Shown here piece by piece: positions 10,000 to 20,354 of a stretch of 63,248 nucleotides of DNA; position 1 is the stretch's first letter, and each line of letters begins with the position of its first letter. This DNA comes from Ophiostoma sp. CBS 140.51 (taxonomy: Eukaryota; Ascomycota; Sordariomycetes; Ophiostomatales; Ophiostomataceae): the NCBI GenBank assembly GCA_029298735.1, contig JANSLP010000183.1:1-63248 (forward strand), in the 5' to 3' direction. Below the pieces are notes generated by a model, which had not been told where the DNA came from, did not search any database, and saw only the letters and a program-made list of their open reading frames with translations. The translations under genes and the position numbers were made by a program.

Positions 10000-12900
10000 C
10001 TATGCAGCAATGCCTTCCGGGGCGACATCAATAGTGTCAACTGAGTCCTCGCCGATCGTGTCTTCATCGTCGTACTCGTGAACGCCCTCGCCTTCACCTT
10101 CGCTCATGCTGCCGTACCCCGTGTCGTGGTCCATACCGACGACACTGCGCGTCACTGCGAGACAGCGGCGCACCATGCTGTGGCGCACGCCGGCATCGAG
10201 GCCGCCGTGGTCGCCCGCAGGGCCACCAATCCACACACGCAGCGAACCGGCCAGCTGTTCTAGGGAGACAGCACAGGTTTCGGCAGCGACCTTGTGGGAG
10301 TGCAGGGACAGCATCAGACGGAACGCAGCGGCACAGGCCAACAAGGAGACCTCGTTCTGAGCACCGGGCAAGACGGCATCGACCGACGCCAAAATGTCCT
10401 GTGGGGGGACAGCGAAGCGCTGCAGGTGGGCAATGGCCATGGCGCAGCGCAGGGCCATGAGCGCCTCGCGGTCGGGAACGAGAGGCGTGAGTGGCGCATC
10501 GATCAATGGCGGCAGGCCGTGCGAGTAGTGCGGGTGCTTGTCCGGGTTGAAGCTGGGCCGCAGAGCCTGCAGGGCGACTGCAATGCTGGCGCCACGCTTC
10601 TCATCGATGAGAACAGCACGGGCAACAAGAGCGCGAACCTGGGCGTGGGAACCAATGGGAGCAATCTTGGAAGCGAGGTCGAGCTCTGTCGAGATGGAGG
10701 ACGCCAGGTCGGACTGGGCCTCGTCCGTCTCGGCGGCCAGGGACGTGGTGAGAATGCGGTGGACAAGAAGAGACGAAAACCAGGCGGCAACGGCATCCAG
10801 GGGCGAGCGAACGGCCGGGTCTTCGACAACGGCATTCATGCCATCCATGTCGACAGCGCCGGCGGGCACGGCAAACGTAGTGGGTCGGTTAAATGCCAGG
10901 TTGTAGGCGCGCTGGATAACGTCGTCGTTGAGCACGTCGTCACACCCTTCGGCAAGCAGAGTGGCCAGGTGGCTGGGGAGCTCGTCGTCGGCCTGCAGGG
11001 AGGGGCCGCTGACAGCCTTGCCGCTGCTGCCGTCGCGCTGCAGCTGCATGGCCAGGGTGTTCTGCTCACGGGCAGCGTTCCACTTGCCACGGGCCCAGTG
11101 GGCGGCGATGGCATCGAACAACGCGTTCTTGCCGAGGTGGCGGACGAGGACTCGGATGTGCAGGGCGTTGAGCATGAGGCGGAGCGGTGTATCGGGCAGG
11201 GTATGCGAAGCGAGCAGAGTCAGAGTCAGGCGGCTCTCGTTGATCTCGATGTCGCCGCCAGCCAACTGAGCGTCCAGAGCAATGATCCAAGCCTTGACGC
11301 GGGCGGTCTCCTGCTCTTGCGTGAGACCGGTAAGCATCTGGTAGCCCTGGATACCAAACATGTTGCGAATGCTGAGCTTCATCATCTTGAGAATCAGGGC
11401 AGCGGCTTCCAAGAAGAAATTGTGACGTGGCACCCAGACGGTCTGGATGGCCGTGAGCCAGGCGTTGCGGCGGATGTGAATGGGCGAGGCGAGTGACGGA
11501 GCTGCTTGCGGAGATGAGCGGATCTGCTGGGACTTTTCCTGCTTGGTGGTGGCGGGTGCCGAGAAGAAAGAGGGAACAAAGGCCCACAGCAGCATGCCCA
11601 ACAGGACCATAAACTTGAGGTTGGACACAATCTGGGCAGTCGAGAAGTAGTAGCCACCAAAGCCAACGTGCGCATCGGAGGCGACGAGCGGTCGCAGGAG
11701 CTGCAGAGGCAGGGCGAACAGGCCACGACCCTGGGTGCTTTCGGGGTCGATTTCCTGTTCGCGGGCGGCCTCGAGCAACATGAGACCGGCCAGCGAGCCG
11801 ACCATCATCTTGCCGAGGTAAGGGCCAGCCGTCTGCCAGCGGTTCTGCTGCATCTGCTGCTGCTGCTGCTGGATCTGTTGCTGGCGGATCACGGCAGGCG
11901 TAGCCTGGAAGGGCTGTTGTGGGACGGGGTACGGGCGACCGGTGGCTGCCTGGGCTTGAAGGATGCGCTTCATATCTTCGGGGACCGGGATCATGCCGGC
12001 CGGGTCGGCGCGGGGTGTGGCCAGTGGGGTGGCGCCCATAAAGGTGGCCATGGGGTCCTGTTGGCCACCACCACCAAACTGCATAGCAATAGGCGACGGT
12101 TGGGCCATGGGACTCATGGAGTTGGCGTTGGACAGCGCGCCGTGCATAAACAGCTTTTCGAACGCAGAAATACGCTGTTGCATCTGGCCGTTCTCGTCGA
12201 GTAACCGGTTATTCCGCTTCTCGAGATGGCGAATGTACTCGGTGGCTTTGCTGAGGACGGTGGCCTTGTTGAGCTTGTGGGCGGGTGTGAGGCCGTGCAG
12301 TTCTTCGCGGTCTTCGGTGGTGTCTTCGCCACGCGCGCTCTTGGACATGATGCGCAAACTGGGCACAGAGTCACGGAGAGCAGCGATCTTGTCGTTGAGA
12401 TTTGTGCGGTACCGTTTCTCAATCATGTTGTGCGCGGTCTTCTTGACGGGCTGGGTGCCATCGTCATCCTCATCGTCGTCATCGTCGTCGTCGTCGGCCG
12501 ACGACTTGCGCTTGCGACTGTTGGAGCGGGTGGGGTCAGCGCCGTCCGGCGAAGAGGGGATACCACCGCCGGCACTAGACTGCGGGCTGGGCTCGCTCTT
12601 CGGGCTATGATACTGCAGATGAGCGGGCATGGCGATGTTCTTGAGGGCGTCCTGCTGCGCCAGGGTGAGAGATGATAAAACTTCGGGGGCGAGTTGCGGC
12701 CGGACCTGGCCTGGGCCTTGTTGTGAGAAACTGCCGGCTTGTTGTTGCAGCTGGAGTTGTTGCTGCTGTTGCAGGAAGAAGTTTTGTTGCTGGAGGCGCA
12801 AAAGCAATTCTTGTTGTTGCTGCTGCTGCTGCTGGAGGAGGATATCGCCGTCTTGTCCCTGATCGGATGGTTGTTGTTGGCCCTGCTGAGGCGAGTCGAC

Positions 12901-13584
12901 GCGTGGGCGCTGTGGGAGCTGGCCGGTGAACTGCGGCGCGATGTTGGGTGCTCCCCACTGCTGAGCGGCAAAGTTGAACTGGGGGTTGTAGAAGCCGCTG
13001 GGGATGGCGGCCGGGTTGAAACCGGACTGGAGGACGGAAGGGTCGAAGCCGGCGGCGTTAGGGATGTTCGGGTAGAAGCCCCAGTTGTTGTTGTTGGGGT
13101 CCTGGGGAAAGAAGACGCCGCTGGTGGCGGATGGTGTGGCCGCGTTGGATGGGATGGAGTCCGGGCCGATGCTCGCCGAGGTGGTGAGGTTGGGCGGCGC
13201 GGAGGTGATGGGACTGTCGTTGAGGTTGACGGAGTTATTGCTAGAGCCGCCAAGCGAGTTGTTGGAGTGGTCGCTGCCGTTACTGGTGATGCTATTTTTC
13301 TTTGTCTTCTTTTTGCGGTGGGAAGTCGACTTGGATTTGCTGTTGCTATTGCTGCCGGCACTGCTGCTGCCGCTGTTGCTGGCTCTGCTGCTGTAGTTGG
13401 CTTCGGTCTTGATGTCTGTCGTAGAGTTGAGTTGTTGTTGTTGTTGTTGCAGTTGCTGTTGCTGCAGGTCAAAGAGACCAAGCGACGAAGTGTCGTTGGC
13501 TGATGCTGTCGGTGTGCCTACAGACGAGACATCATAAGACTCCAGACCCGCAAAGGCCGGGTCAGCCTCCTGTTGATCAGCCAT
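10000..13584 (-). CDS. srbA: SREBP-type bHLH membrane-tethered transcription factor (DUF2014)
   Basis: A 1194-residue single-exon protein starting at the ATG at 13584. Fungal SREBPs (Sre1, SrbA, Neurospora SAH-2) are ER-anchored factors released by Dsc-complex/rhomboid-dependent cleavage under low oxygen or sterol to activate ergosterol genes. The N-terminal 380 residues are Gln/Ser/Asn-rich with poly-Gln tracts. An acidic run precedes a bHLH at about residues 382-460. That bHLH has the diagnostic tyrosine in the basic region (MIEKRYRTNLNDKI, Met at 387) and a loop enlarged by an acidic insert before TPAHKLNKATVLSKATEYI. Two hydrophobic segments follow, near residues 590-610 (GSLAGLMLLEA) and 650-670 (MVLLGMLLWAFVPSFF), then a 500-residue helical DUF2014 domain and an acidic tail. 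The loop between spans is short, as in other fungal SREBPs. No SCAP-like partner is visible in the window. Confidence 0.95.
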   Translation of the reverse strand: MADQQEADPAFAGLESYDVSSVGTPTASANDTSSLGLFDLQQQQLQQQQQQLNSTTDIKTEANYSSRASNSGSSSAGSNSNSKSKSTSHRKKKTKKNSITSNGSDHSNNSLGGSSNNSVNLNDSPITSAPPNLTTSASIGPDSIPSNAATPSATSGVFFPQDPNNNNWGFYPNIPNAAGFDPSVLQSGFNPAAIPSGFYNPQFNFAAQQWGAPNIAPQFTGQLPQRPRVDSPQQGQQQPSDQGQDGDILLQQQQQQQQELLLRLQQQNFFLQQQQQLQLQQQAGSFSQQGPGQVRPQLAPEVLSSLTLAQQDALKNIAMPAHLQYHSPKSEPSPQSSAGGGIPSSPDGADPTRSNSRKRKSSADDDDDDDDEDDDGTQPVKKTAHNMIEKRYRTNLNDKIAALRDSVPSLRIMSKSARGEDTTEDREELHGLTPAHKLNKATVLSKATEYIRHLEKRNNRLLDENGQMQQRISAFEKLFMHGALSNANSMSPMAQPSPIAMQFGGGGQQDPMATFMGATPLATPRADPAGMIPVPEDMKRILQAQAATGRPYPVPQQPFQATPAVIRQQQIQQQQQQMQQNRWQTAGPYLGKMMVGSLAGLMLLEAAREQEIDPESTQGRGLFALPLQLLRPLVASDAHVGFGGYYFSTAQIVSNLKFMVLLGMLLWAFVPSFFSAPATTKQEKSQQIRSSPQAAPSLASPIHIRRNAWLTAIQTVWVPRHNFFLEAAALILKMMKLSIRNMFGIQGYQMLTGLTQEQETARVKAWIIALDAQLAGGDIEINESRLTLTLLASHTLPDTPLRLMLNALHIRVLVRHLGKNALFDAIAAHWARGKWNAAREQNTLAMQLQRDGSSGKAVSGPSLQADDELPSHLATLLAEGCDDVLNDDVIQRAYNLAFNRPTTFAVPAGAVDMDGMNAVVEDPAVRSPLDAVAAWFSSLLVHRILTTSLAAETDEAQSDLASSISTELDLASKIAPIGSHAQVRALVARAVLIDEKRGASIAVALQALRPSFNPDKHPHYSHGLPPLIDAPLTPLVPDREALMALRCAMAIAHLQRFAVPPQDILASVDAVLPGAQNEVSLLACAAAFRLMLSLHSHKVAAETCAVSLEQLAGSLRVWIGGPAGDHGGLDAGVRHSMVRRCLAVTRSVVGMDHDTGYGSMSEGEGEGVHEYDDEDTIGEDSVDTIDVAPEGIAA

Positions 13585-14438
13585 GATGCAACCTTTGACG
13601 GTCGAATCGAAGCCTCGAGGAGGGCGTCAGGCGTCAGTCGTCCTGCCGTCTGCTCTTTCGATCGCGCGCGGCGCGGTCTGGCAGTCGTCCCAGTCGTCCC
13701 AGTCGTCCCAGGGCGGCCCTGTTGGGGAGTCGTATGTCGTATGTCGTGCGGTTGTTGTGCTGTCGCTGTCGCTTTCTCTAATTGCACTCTATGTTCTGCA
13801 AATGCACTCTATGGCAGTGTCCGTCTGCGTCTGCGTCTGCGTCTTCTGCGTGTATGGATCAACCCCCGTCAAGTCGAGTCCGTTGGCTGGATCCGGGTCT
13901 TTCGATGCGAGTCAAAAAATGGCCTGACCCGAGACGGTCCAAGAGTTTCCAAAAAAGAAAGAGGGTCCCCGGTATGTCGCTGCTGCCTCTATTCGCGCAG
14001 AGTGATATGGTCGTTCGATGGATGCGAAAGGAAGAATATGAGAAAGAGAGTGTGTATGGGAAGGGGGGCGTGTGCGAAAGAAAGTGGTGCGACTTTCCCG
14101 ACGGTGGTCAATTGTGATGGTTGAGTTTGGTGGGCGTGAGAGGAGGATTGTGGGAACCGTGTGTCGGAATAGGCAGGAAAAACGAGACCAGGAGGGATGA
14201 ATGGATGATGGGGTGGGAGAGAGGGAGAATGAGAGAAAACGGGCGGAATATCGAATCTCCCCTAGCAGGAAAGTGGGGACAGCAGACTGAGAGGAGAGAG
14301 GCTGGACTGGGGCTGGAACGAATCGAATTGAAACTGCTTCTGTGCGTGGGCCCGCCAATTTGTCTGCTAGTGCAATTGGTGCGCCGTGCCGCAGATTGCT
14401 TAACAGCCGAGCCAAAGAAAGGCAGGAATTGACGACAG

Positions 14439-14462
14439 CAATTGACAGAGTTCTGTCAATTG
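14439..14462. promoter_or_regulatory. Perfect 10-bp inverted repeat in the SREBP upstream region
   Basis: CAATTGACAG and its exact complement CTGTCAATTG are separated by AGTT, about 855 bp upstream of the SREBP ATG. The TGACAG/CTGTCA halves match the core known for TALE homeodomain proteins, so a dimeric operator is plausible. It could equally form a small hairpin in a long 5' leader. Confidence 0.4.
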
Positions 14463-15226
14463 TAGGGGTGTGGTTTGGCGTGGTTTGGGGGTCGTCTTGG
14501 GATCGTCTTGGGTTGCTTCGGGTTAGTCCTTTGCGTTGCTTTGGGCCGCTTTGGGGCCTGTTTCCCGTCGTTGAATCGTTCGAATCGTGATGCTGTTCTT
14601 CGTCGAGGGTTAAGGTCGCTTTCTGGCGGGGTCCCAATCTGGCTGCAGGTTGCAGTCTATCCTGTCCGTCAGGATGCGAGGGGTGTGCAAAACAAAAAAC
14701 AAGAGTGATCGAGAGATGAGGAAAAAGGGGGAAGCAAAAAACGGGATTGGGAGGAAGGGGAAAAGTCGTACGAGGGGAAGGAGAGGAAGGAGAGGCATTT
14801 GGGAAGGACCGCACAGCGGTCGAGTGGGAAGGAGCTACTTGTGATAGCAGGATCAGCCCACAGTTTCAAGGAATCGTTCCATGGGAGAGGGTGGTGGATG
14901 GCGGGCGTTGAGGCCAGTGTAGCAGGTGCAGAAGCTCAAGAAAGCGCAGGCAAGTGCAGCCAGCCTCACGTGAAGGCACTTTCTGTGCTGAGAAACTTGC
15001 TACAAATTTGATGAAAGTGCACTAGACGGCCGCCCTAGCAGGTCCTAACAGCCCAAACGGGGCAAGTCCAACGGTGCTTTGGGGCAGAGTTACGGCACGA
15101 AGACGTATCAGTGGAGCCCCCGGAGAGGTCCGTCCTAATGAAAAGTCGAGAAAGAGGGGCGAGTCGAGGCGAGAGAAAGAGCAAGAGCGATCCAGCGAAC
15201 AGCGACAGACAGACCGTGTTCGCACA

Positions 15227-15241
15227 GTGTACCAAGTACAC
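15227..15241. repeat. GTGTAC-CAA-GTACAC palindrome
   Basis: A 15-bp inverted repeat with a 3-nt spacer, followed directly by TACGTA. The same architecture recurs at 17584-17598 (spacer AGA), and the GTAC-GGA-GTAC core recurs at 15870-15880 and 35784-35794. All copies are in non-coding DNA. Confidence 0.5.
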
Positions 15242-15869
15242 TACGTACAGTACAGTAACTCAACAGAGAGAGCACTTTGGTTCGCATTGAACGCACACGC
15301 AGTGCACGCAGCACATCCAGCACCCAGCGCGCTGGTACAAGACGCCGGCGCTGGAGGGGAAATGAAGGGACAGACTACAAGATTATTTCAGGAAGTCGAC
15401 AAGAACGGCGAAAAAGAAAAGCCTGTCATTGCTCGCCAACAAAAGAGTTTTGCGACACCACGGAAAAGAAACTCGGGACAGACGAATCCAGCCCCAAGCC
15501 ATTGTCGTTGTTTGTGAGACAAGCTGGAGGTATGAAGGGAGAACGAGTACTTGTACAGTATTGTGTACTCGTCGTCGACAATTGAGGCTTGAATCCATCT
15601 AGACCGGATATGCCATGTGGGCAGCCGAAGAAAGTGGAAATAGGGATATTATTTGGGGGGCGCTTTGAGACAGTGTGCGACAGTGTGCGCTCTCGATCAG
15701 TGTTCTTTCCTTTTTCAGCCGCGCCAACAGCTCCACCAACAAGCACCACGGTTGTACTTTCCCTCGCGACGTCCCTTGCAACTGTTTCGTTTATATGTTT
15801 CTCGAGTGTCCCTCGTTTTCCTTTTTCTTAATGTTTTGCTTCTCGACAGTTCTCACGATGTACGACAAT

Positions 15870-15880
15870 GTACGGAGTAC
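15870..15880. repeat. GTAC-GGA-GTAC motif copy
   Basis: An 11-bp motif identical to the copy at 35784-35794. It shares the GTAC-N3-GTAC layout with the two longer palindromes at 15227 and 17584. Confidence 0.45.
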
Positions 15881-17583
15881 GACGAAAGGGCTGAAGGTCG
15901 CACAACGAAGAAGAGACTCGAAAAGAGCAAAAGAGCGACGGTGGACGTGACCCGACTCTCCGTCTCGAAAGTGGATCCATCAGTCCAGACCGGCGGATGG
16001 ACAGGGGAGGCAGGAGCGAGGGACAACAGTCGACGACCAACAACTCACAGCAACTGAAAGATGCGCCTGAAGCCATTGTAAGCTCCCACATCTACGTCGT
16101 ATGAGGAATTTATTCATCACGAGCAAGCTTAGCTGGAAAAAAAGAGTTTGATAAAAGTCCCCATCAAGAAGCTCTTCTCGCTGTCATCAACAAACAGCAG
16201 TCGACCTGTTCAGGCAAAGTCACGAAGAGTTTGCAAAGAAATTGTAGAGAGCTTTCACAGAGCTTGTCAAGAGACTTGCTATTTAAGCAGCGACCAGCGA
16301 AACACAGTCAGCACAGGCACAAATCGTAGTCACTGAAGAAGGAACGAAAGCTCCGACGGAATAGCGAATGAGCCGCGAACGCGCGAACGAAAAGGCGCCG
16401 AAACTAAGTTGCGAAGCTGTTGCTTCAGAACGCCTGCAAATGCCTATTGAAGCAAAACAATGTCAGCAACATCACCAAAGAGTCACGACAACCAACAGAA
16501 GCCTTTTAGATGCGCGCGCTCGTCACTGTCGTCAATCTGACGTCGAAATGTCGAGTCGCACAGTCGAAGGCCGTCCTAAATGATCGCCGGTAAGGATCCG
16601 TTGGTTAGCGGATCGACACTGCTATCCGCTATTGTTTTGTGTGTGCACTGTGTAGAGTTGTGGCGCACGGTACGGTACTTTCCACCTCTTTCCAGTCACA
16701 GCACGCGTTCAGAGGGAATACGCGGACTTCAGCGGACTTCAGATTCCCACGGGCCTCTTAGGCCTCCCTAGACTCGTCTAATTTGCCATGTGGCTTGCGT
16801 CCGGCTTGTTTGAAAACAAAAGAAAGAAAAGTGAACGAAAGAAAACGTGGGTTTGGCGGAAATGGAAGAATGCAGAGAGGGCAGGTAGAGAAAAACGAAG
16901 AGACAGTACTGTGAACACATACTGACAGTTGCTTGCTCAAGAATAAGAAAGTCCAGAGACGAGACGGCTGCAAAAAGTTGGCGGGGCGTTTTTGGTGCCA
17001 GTCTCGTCACCTACTTCTTCCATTAAAGAAAGTCGAGAAGAAAAAGAAGAGAAAACGCCACATTGGCCTGTTTTGGGTGCGGTTTTTTCTTTTGCTGTGC
17101 TCTGTGGTTAGTGCAGTATTGTCTTCTCTCTGTGGCGTAGTGTTCCATACTCTGTGCTTTTTTGACGTGACGGTTTCGAGGAAAGGGAGATCCAGGAGAG
17201 CAGGTTGTCAACGTCTATTCTGGGTTCCGTCTTCTGCCCGTTTTCTCCTCCCTTCTTTGTCAATTGTGACATACGTCAGGAAGGCAAAGACAGTTGATTC
17301 TACTGGTAAACCAGGAGCAAGGCTGTGGCCGAGGCTGGGATGGAAAAAGCAACGGCGGCCCCGAATCCAGCAAGAGATCGCCGCTCCGAGAAGGATGAGG
17401 TGAGGATGACAGAGAGAACGGAGGAGACGGGCAAAACGGACATGGAGCCGATGCTCTTTTTCAGATTCTCCCATTAGAAATCTGCGGGGTGGACTTGATG
17501 CATGGTTCTTTTCAGTTGAGCGTTGGCTTGAAGTGCATATCGACCACAAACTACGGCGCAAGCTGCAGCAGAGTGTGCTCCAA

Positions 17584-17598
17584 GTGTACAGAGTACAC
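17584..17598. repeat. GTGTAC-AGA-GTACAC palindrome
   Basis: A second full 15-bp copy of the inverted repeat seen at 15227-15241, differing only in the 3-nt spacer. Confidence 0.5.
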
Positions 17599-18371
17599 CA
17601 AGTGTGCATCAATATGTAGCTTGCATCGACGGACTTGACTTGAGTTGAAAAATGATAGTCGACGGTCAATGGCCAGTATCAAAAGCACATGTGGGTGGTC
17701 CAATGGGAAGTACTGCCGTCTCAAAACGCATCCGAAACAGATGGTGTCGTAAAAGTCACAAAAATGCGGGAATGCCAATTGTCCATGCGCAGGGCGGGAC
17801 AATTCGGTGCCCCTTTGCATTTCTCGATGGAAGAGAGAACAGAATTCGATGAGGGGGAAGTCCAGAGAAGTTCAGACGAGTTCACGCATGGCAATCGTTG
17901 ATCTGAAATTGATTAATATGATGCCCATTGACAGCCAATCGTCTCATATCGCGATATTAACCACAATAGCAACACTACGTCAACGACCGAAAACATCAAG
18001 CGCAAGACCATTGGAAACACTCATTTTACAAGTTAATTTCGATAAATTCAATTCAAAGACTAAACTCGATTGTCTTCCCATTGGGGGATGACAAGATACA
18101 AAATGAAAATAGGTAAACAAAAAGCAAAAACAGTGTTTGGTATTCTAATCAACAAAAGAACATAGGAAAAGAAAAGGTAGGTACGAGAAAGACGAAAGTG
18201 TCAAAAAGAGACAAGAGCCAACAGTAGTCAGCTATATCTGGACAAGTCAGAATGAAAGAAGAAGAAAGAAACAAACGTCAACATCGCCATGAAGCATAAC
18301 CACCATCATCGTCTACATCAATAACGTCCGCCTCAAACATCCCGCCTTCGGCGGTCTGTTGTTGTCGTCGC

Positions 18372-20354
18372 TCACCAAATATCCTCCGAACTCCGCACCA
18401 TCTCCATGGTGGGCGTCTTGGGCTCCAACCGCCGCATCCGCTTCCGGTCGGCCTTGGTCACCAGACTGGGCGTCATGGGCACGACAGGCGAGAAGGGCTG
18501 GTAGGGCGAGTAGGGCACAGGCGCGCCCGTCCAGGGTGTTTGGCTGCCATTGTTGAACCCGGGCGACAGCGGTTGCGCGCGCTCAAACACGGTCTGCTTG
18601 GTCTGGTTGTGCGTCGCAAAGGAGGGGGATGTGATGCTGGGCTCGTACGCTCTCAGAGGAAGACCGCCGCCTGTCCGCAGAGCCGACGGAGCATTCGAGC
18701 GGCCCAGACCGGATGTGGTCGACACGGGCGAGGCGGATGCAAAGGCAACGCCCGTAGGCGACAGCGGCTGGTTGCCATTGTTGAAGAACGTGGTCTTGGT
18801 GGCTCTGGGCGACGCCGGCAGGGACGACAGCGAAGGGAACCGGTTGACGCCCGGTTTGGGGGATGTGGGGAGGCCGACGAGCGGTGCCGACGAGTCGCCC
18901 GAGTTGTTGGAGACGGTCGACATGGCCGAAACGGCCGACTCGGGGTCGCGCTGGTCGATGGGCGTCCCCGTCGTCAGAGACAGGTTGCGGTTGTGTCTGG
19001 TGTTTGTATTGACAGGCGGCAGCTGCTGGTTCTTGTTGATGGTGACGGCAGCCCCGATCCGCTCGTCAATGCTCAGAGTACTCAGCGGCGATGTCTCGGG
19101 TGTGGGCTGCTGTTGAATAGCCACGGTCTTGGGAGGAACTGGCTGCTGCAAGGTGGGCACAGGCGGCGGTGCAGCGGGTGCATAGTGCCGCGGCGGTATG
19201 GTGTTCATCTCTTCGGCCTCGGCATAGCCGCCGCCGTTGCCATACCCGTAGCCGGGCGCTCCTCCACCAGCAGTTCCAAATCGGGGGAAGGTCCCCGACA
19301 TGGGCGTCATAATGGGCGACGAGATGCTGATCCCTTGCATCTTCTTCTTGTTGCGCGGGGACTTGAGGGCGGACAGGATGGACGATGTGCGAGACGTGCG
19401 TTCACCGCCATCGCGGTCCTTCTCCTTGTCTTTGCTCAAGTTGAGGCTCAGCGGCTTCGACTTGGTCTTTTCCTTTTTCAGGAGCATCGACGTCGAGCCC
19501 ATGGACTCGTCCTTGCGGTGGTTGGCGGCAGGGAGGTTGTAGAGCATCGTCGTTGTTGCGGGAGAGGGATTGTTGAAGCCAACGTTGGCGCCCGGGTTGG
19601 CCACGATGGGCGAACTGCGGCTGCTGTTGCTCCCCGACTGCGGGCTCAATGGCGCCGGCGGACCCTCGAGCACAACACCGTTTGCTTTGGCCTCCTCCTG
19701 CTCCATCACGTACTTGTACATCTCCTCCAGCTGGGATTGCGCCATATCGCGGTCGGCTGTGACGATTTCTTGGTCGACGGACGGGTCAACTCCCGGAACG
19801 CGGAACGAGGAAGCGTACGAGGCCGATAGGTAAAGATTGCCCTTGGCGTGCAGGGACGAGACAATAGTGCCGCCGTGGGTCTCGGTCGGGCTGATGGGGC
19901 TGCCGGCGTAGGCGGAGCCCGGGTACGAGAAGTTGGGGTTGCCGCCGAAAAAAGTCGGACTCTTGACGGCAAAGGGCACGATGCTGTCTTGCAGCTGGAG
20001 CGTCTCGGGAAACTCGATGGCGTCGACGTGTGTGGGCTGGGCAAAATCAAACTCCTCACCCGACTGGAGGTGTTCGCGGCGGCGTTTTGACAGAAGCAGA
20101 AGTGAGACGGCGACGACGACAAGACAGAAGGCGTAGGAGCCAACGATGCCGCCGATTTGGGCGGGCAGGTAAGCGGGGTTGGTTAAAGGAACGGGCAGGC
20201 CGTCTTTCTTGGAGAGTGGTGGAGCTGAAAAAGAAGAAGAACGAGCGACGTCAACGCCGCGAATAACTGAAGCCGAGACGATGGCAAAAGAAAGAGTCAA
20301 GGGCGAAGTGAAGAAGAAAAGAGTGGATGCCTGATGATGTCGAGCCGTTCTCAT
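18372..20354 (-). CDS. Single-pass membrane protein with long disordered cytoplasmic tail
   Basis: A 660-residue ORF from the ATG at 20354. Residues about 10-33 form a hydrophobic signal-like segment. After a short Pro-rich stretch (PPLSKKDGLPVPLTNPAYLP) comes a second, strongly hydrophobic span (IGGIVGSYAFCLVVVAVSLLLL), a KRRRE stop-transfer and a 550-residue tail rich in Ser, Pro, Asn and SP/TP sites. The extreme C-terminus (RRLEPKTPTMEMVRSSEDIW) reads as a conserved short motif rather than filler. The design resembles uncharacterised fungal cell-surface or septal regulatory proteins. A polypyrimidine-CAG stretch just before the APPLSKKDG codons could be a splice acceptor, but I found no GTRNGT donor, so I keep one exon. 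Function is unknown. Confidence 0.75.
   Translation of the reverse strand: MRTARHHQASTLFFFTSPLTLSFAIVSASVIRGVDVARSSSFSAPPLSKKDGLPVPLTNPAYLPAQIGGIVGSYAFCLVVVAVSLLLLSKRRREHLQSGEEFDFAQPTHVDAIEFPETLQLQDSIVPFAVKSPTFFGGNPNFSYPGSAYAGSPISPTETHGGTIVSSLHAKGNLYLSASYASSFRVPGVDPSVDQEIVTADRDMAQSQLEEMYKYVMEQEEAKANGVVLEGPPAPLSPQSGSNSSRSSPIVANPGANVGFNNPSPATTTMLYNLPAANHRKDESMGSTSMLLKKEKTKSKPLSLNLSKDKEKDRDGGERTSRTSSILSALKSPRNKKKMQGISISSPIMTPMSGTFPRFGTAGGGAPGYGYGNGGGYAEAEEMNTIPPRHYAPAAPPPVPTLQQPVPPKTVAIQQQPTPETSPLSTLSIDERIGAAVTINKNQQLPPVNTNTRHNRNLSLTTGTPIDQRDPESAVSAMSTVSNNSGDSSAPLVGLPTSPKPGVNRFPSLSSLPASPRATKTTFFNNGNQPLSPTGVAFASASPVSTTSGLGRSNAPSALRTGGGLPLRAYEPSITSPSFATHNQTKQTVFERAQPLSPGFNNGSQTPWTGAPVPYSPYQPFSPVVPMTPSLVTKADRKRMRRLEPKTPTMEMVRSSEDIW

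Larger units (their letters stand above)
13585..18371. other. 4.8 kb non-coding spacer upstream of SREBP
   Basis: No convincing gene was found on either strand. Open frames up to 300 codons (for example 13912-14814 minus) are low-complexity, unspliced and unrelated to anything I recognise. It contains the SREBP promoter/leader at the left and the 3' flank of the single-pass membrane protein gene at the right. Notable items are a 10-bp palindrome at 14439-14462 and GTAC-NNN-GTAC palindromes at 15227, 15870 and 17584. Its size fits a long regulatory leader, as expected for an environmentally controlled regulator, or a non-coding RNA gene. The sequence does not decide. Confidence 0.5.

Noticed and set aside
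11066..11587. Long shadow frames inside the SREBP, SRS2, AMD1 and KIN1 genes
   Set aside because: They lie antisense to or out of frame with strongly supported proteins and arise from GC-rich codon third positions.
14577..14600. TCGTTCGAATCGTGA resembling a tRNA T-arm
   Set aside because: No acceptor, D- or anticodon arm can be folded around it. No tRNA was found in the window.
13912..14814. 300-codon minus-strand open frame upstream of SREBP
   Set aside because: Ser/Pro/Arg/Thr-rich without domains, overlaps other open frames, no splice structure. It looks like part of a long leader/promoter.
20210..20250. Apparent splice acceptor in the single-pass membrane protein gene
   Set aside because: A polypyrimidine-CAG is present, but no GTRNGT donor lies in frame after the ATG, so the one-exon model is simpler.
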